Of a stretch of 64,000 nucleotides of DNA, positions 63,297 to 64,000 are shown one piece after another. Origin of the DNA: Blautia sp. (GTDB lineage: Bacteria > Bacillota > Clostridia > Lachnospirales > Lachnospiraceae); contig JAMPFM010000004.1 in NCBI GenBank assembly GCA_023664455.1, positions 33,747-97,746 on the forward strand. Direction: 5' to 3'. The notes beneath the pieces are model-generated. The model was not told the origin of the DNA and did not search any database. It was given only the letters and a program-made list of their open reading frames with translations. The translations under genes and the position numbers were made by a program. Numbering within the stretch: the first letter of the stretch is position 1; the number at the start of each line of letters is the position of its first letter.

Positions 63297-63857
63297 TCAA
63301 ATGAATACATCAGAATTAAACTTCCGTTTGGCAATAGTACATTCGCCGTTTGAATAGCTCAACCGTGTATGGCTGATTTGAAATGTTTTTTTCTTCATTT
63401 GATTTAAGAGAGTGTGCATAAAAAATCCATGTGTAACAATAATGCAGTCTGTATCCCTTTTTGTTATCATTTCTATAAATTGCCCTGCACGATAGATAGT
63501 TTCTCTTCTACATTCCTTTTGTGCATGAATATTAAAAAACCATTGCAATCGCCCTGAAACATTCCAAAATATTAACGGCAATTTTTTACTTGAAGTAATA
63601 CTTGCACACAACGGCACTTCATCAATTAACTTTGTAGAGATAAACTCTTTTTCACCAAACAACTGATTAGCAGTTTCTCTACTTCTTCGCAAACTGCTAA
63701 TATAAATATTTTGATAACCAATCCATGAACCATTAGATAACAACGAAATAACCGGCGCTTCATCATACATTTTACAATCTTCGTCAAATTGTTTTGATGT
63801 ACTCCATTTTTTCCATTGAAAATCCACTTTCCCATGTCTAATAATAACTGCTTGCAT
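63297..63857 (-). CDS. Histidine phosphatase superfamily protein (phosphoglycerate mutase-like)
   Basis: A 186-residue protein with the catalytic RHG motif at the N-terminus (AVIIRHGKVDF), the second-site SSLRRSRETANQLF, and IIVTHGFFMHTLLNQM with the second His. Substrate unknown; the length and sequence suggest a small cytosolic phosphatase. It is distinctly AT-rich compared with the core genes, consistent with recent acquisition. Confidence 0.8.
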   Translation of the reverse strand: MQAVIIRHGKVDFQWKKWSTSKQFDEDCKMYDEAPVISLLSNGSWIGYQNIYISSLRRSRETANQLFGEKEFISTKLIDEVPLCASITSSKKLPLIFWNVSGRLQWFFNIHAQKECRRETIYRAGQFIEMITKRDTDCIIVTHGFFMHTLLNQMKKKTFQISHTRLSYSNGECTIAKRKFNSDVFI

Positions 63858-63948
63858 GTCTATTTTTCCTAAATTTCTATTCCTGCACGATATTTAGTTG
63901 TTAATTTTCAAATGTAATTTCATTTATTGAGATTCCAAGAAGTTATGA

Positions 63949-63985
63949 AAGCCTTGTCTGCTGTTATCTGATAACTGCAAGGCTT
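63949..63985. repeat. Palindromic hairpin near the right edge
   Basis: AAGCCTTG / CAAGGCTT arms enclose an inner GTTATC-T-GATAAC palindrome. No T run follows cleanly on either strand. It lies in the AT-rich flank of the histidine phosphatase gene; its role is unclear. Confidence 0.5.
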
Positions 63986-64000
63986 GCCTGTATCAGAGGA

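Noticed and set aside
63928-64000. 3' end of a minus-strand gene entering from the right edge
   Set aside because: A frame is open to the edge for ~24 codons, but it overlaps a palindrome and shows no recognisable motif, so it was not called.

Overview
The window looks like chromosomal DNA from a Gram-positive anaerobe of the Clostridia, most likely a Lachnospiraceae-type gut Firmicute. The reasons are the gene order (rpmF-plsX-acpP-rnc-smc-ftsY, ylxM-ffh-rpsP-khpA-rimM-trmD, rplS-lepB-rbgA-lepB-rnhB-ylqG-ylqH-yraN), a T-box in front of tyrS, a long-form PRPP synthetase, and secreted BspA-like and papain-like proteins carrying Lachnospiraceae-style 'GNYTG' repeat modules. The family name is an inference. 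No rRNA, tRNA, prophage, IS element or CRISPR array was seen. Nearly everything lies on the minus strand; only aroC, metF, prs and one Fic gene are on the plus strand.

Layout, left to right. 1-5.8 kb: 5' end of ilvD (cut by the edge), a polytopic glycosyltransferase, leuB, yajC, tgt and a VanY-type D,D-carboxypeptidase. 6.1-9.9 kb: aroC, convergent with a DRE-TIM aldolase; tyrS with its promoter and tyrosine T-box. 9.9-18.1 kb: a MoxR ATPase, a VWA/CoxE-like partner, and a giant BspA-like surface protein whose frame is cut in two by one in-frame TAG. 18.1-25.3 kb: metF, the gpsA/plsY/der/DUF512 cluster, a 0.46-kb divergent spacer filled with long nested inverted repeats, and prs. 25.3-30.1 kb: a large histidine kinase and its response regulator, pgeF and yraN. 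30.1-44.4 kb: the conserved translation/secretion supercluster, interrupted between trmD and rplS by a 1567-residue secreted papain-like protease. 44.4-50.1 kb: an accessory block (AAA/DUF4143 ATPase, C39-like protein, GH25 lysozyme, YitT, threonine dehydratase) between the usual neighbours ftsY and ylxM. 50.2-57.9 kb: ftsY, smc, rnc, acpP, plsX, rpmF and yceD. 57.9-64 kb: a class III (NmFic-like) Fic protein, a DUF3021/LytTR/ABC transporter operon with an attenuator-like leader, a class II Fic protein with an HTH, a decayed Na+/H+ antiporter behind a structured leader, and an AT-rich histidine phosphatase.

How it fits together: the core serves translation (rpsP, rplS, rpmF, rimM, trmD, tgt, tyrS, rbgA, der), co-translational secretion (ffh, ftsY, yajC, two lepB), phospholipid synthesis (plsX, acpP, plsY, gpsA), chromosome maintenance (smc), and branched-chain/aromatic amino-acid and one-carbon metabolism. 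Secreted surface proteins and envelope enzymes are inserted into this core.

Most notable non-standard signals: the single amber codon splitting the 2,022-codon BspA-like frame; the 23.6-23.9 kb nested palindromes; the ABC-operon leader, where a 29-codon ORF runs through a terminator hairpin; the antiporter pseudogene with a still-intact terminator-bearing leader; a 58-codon ORF built of 7-residue, isoleucine-periodic repeats between ftsY and ilvA; and a 35-bp tandem repeat between the ABC genes.
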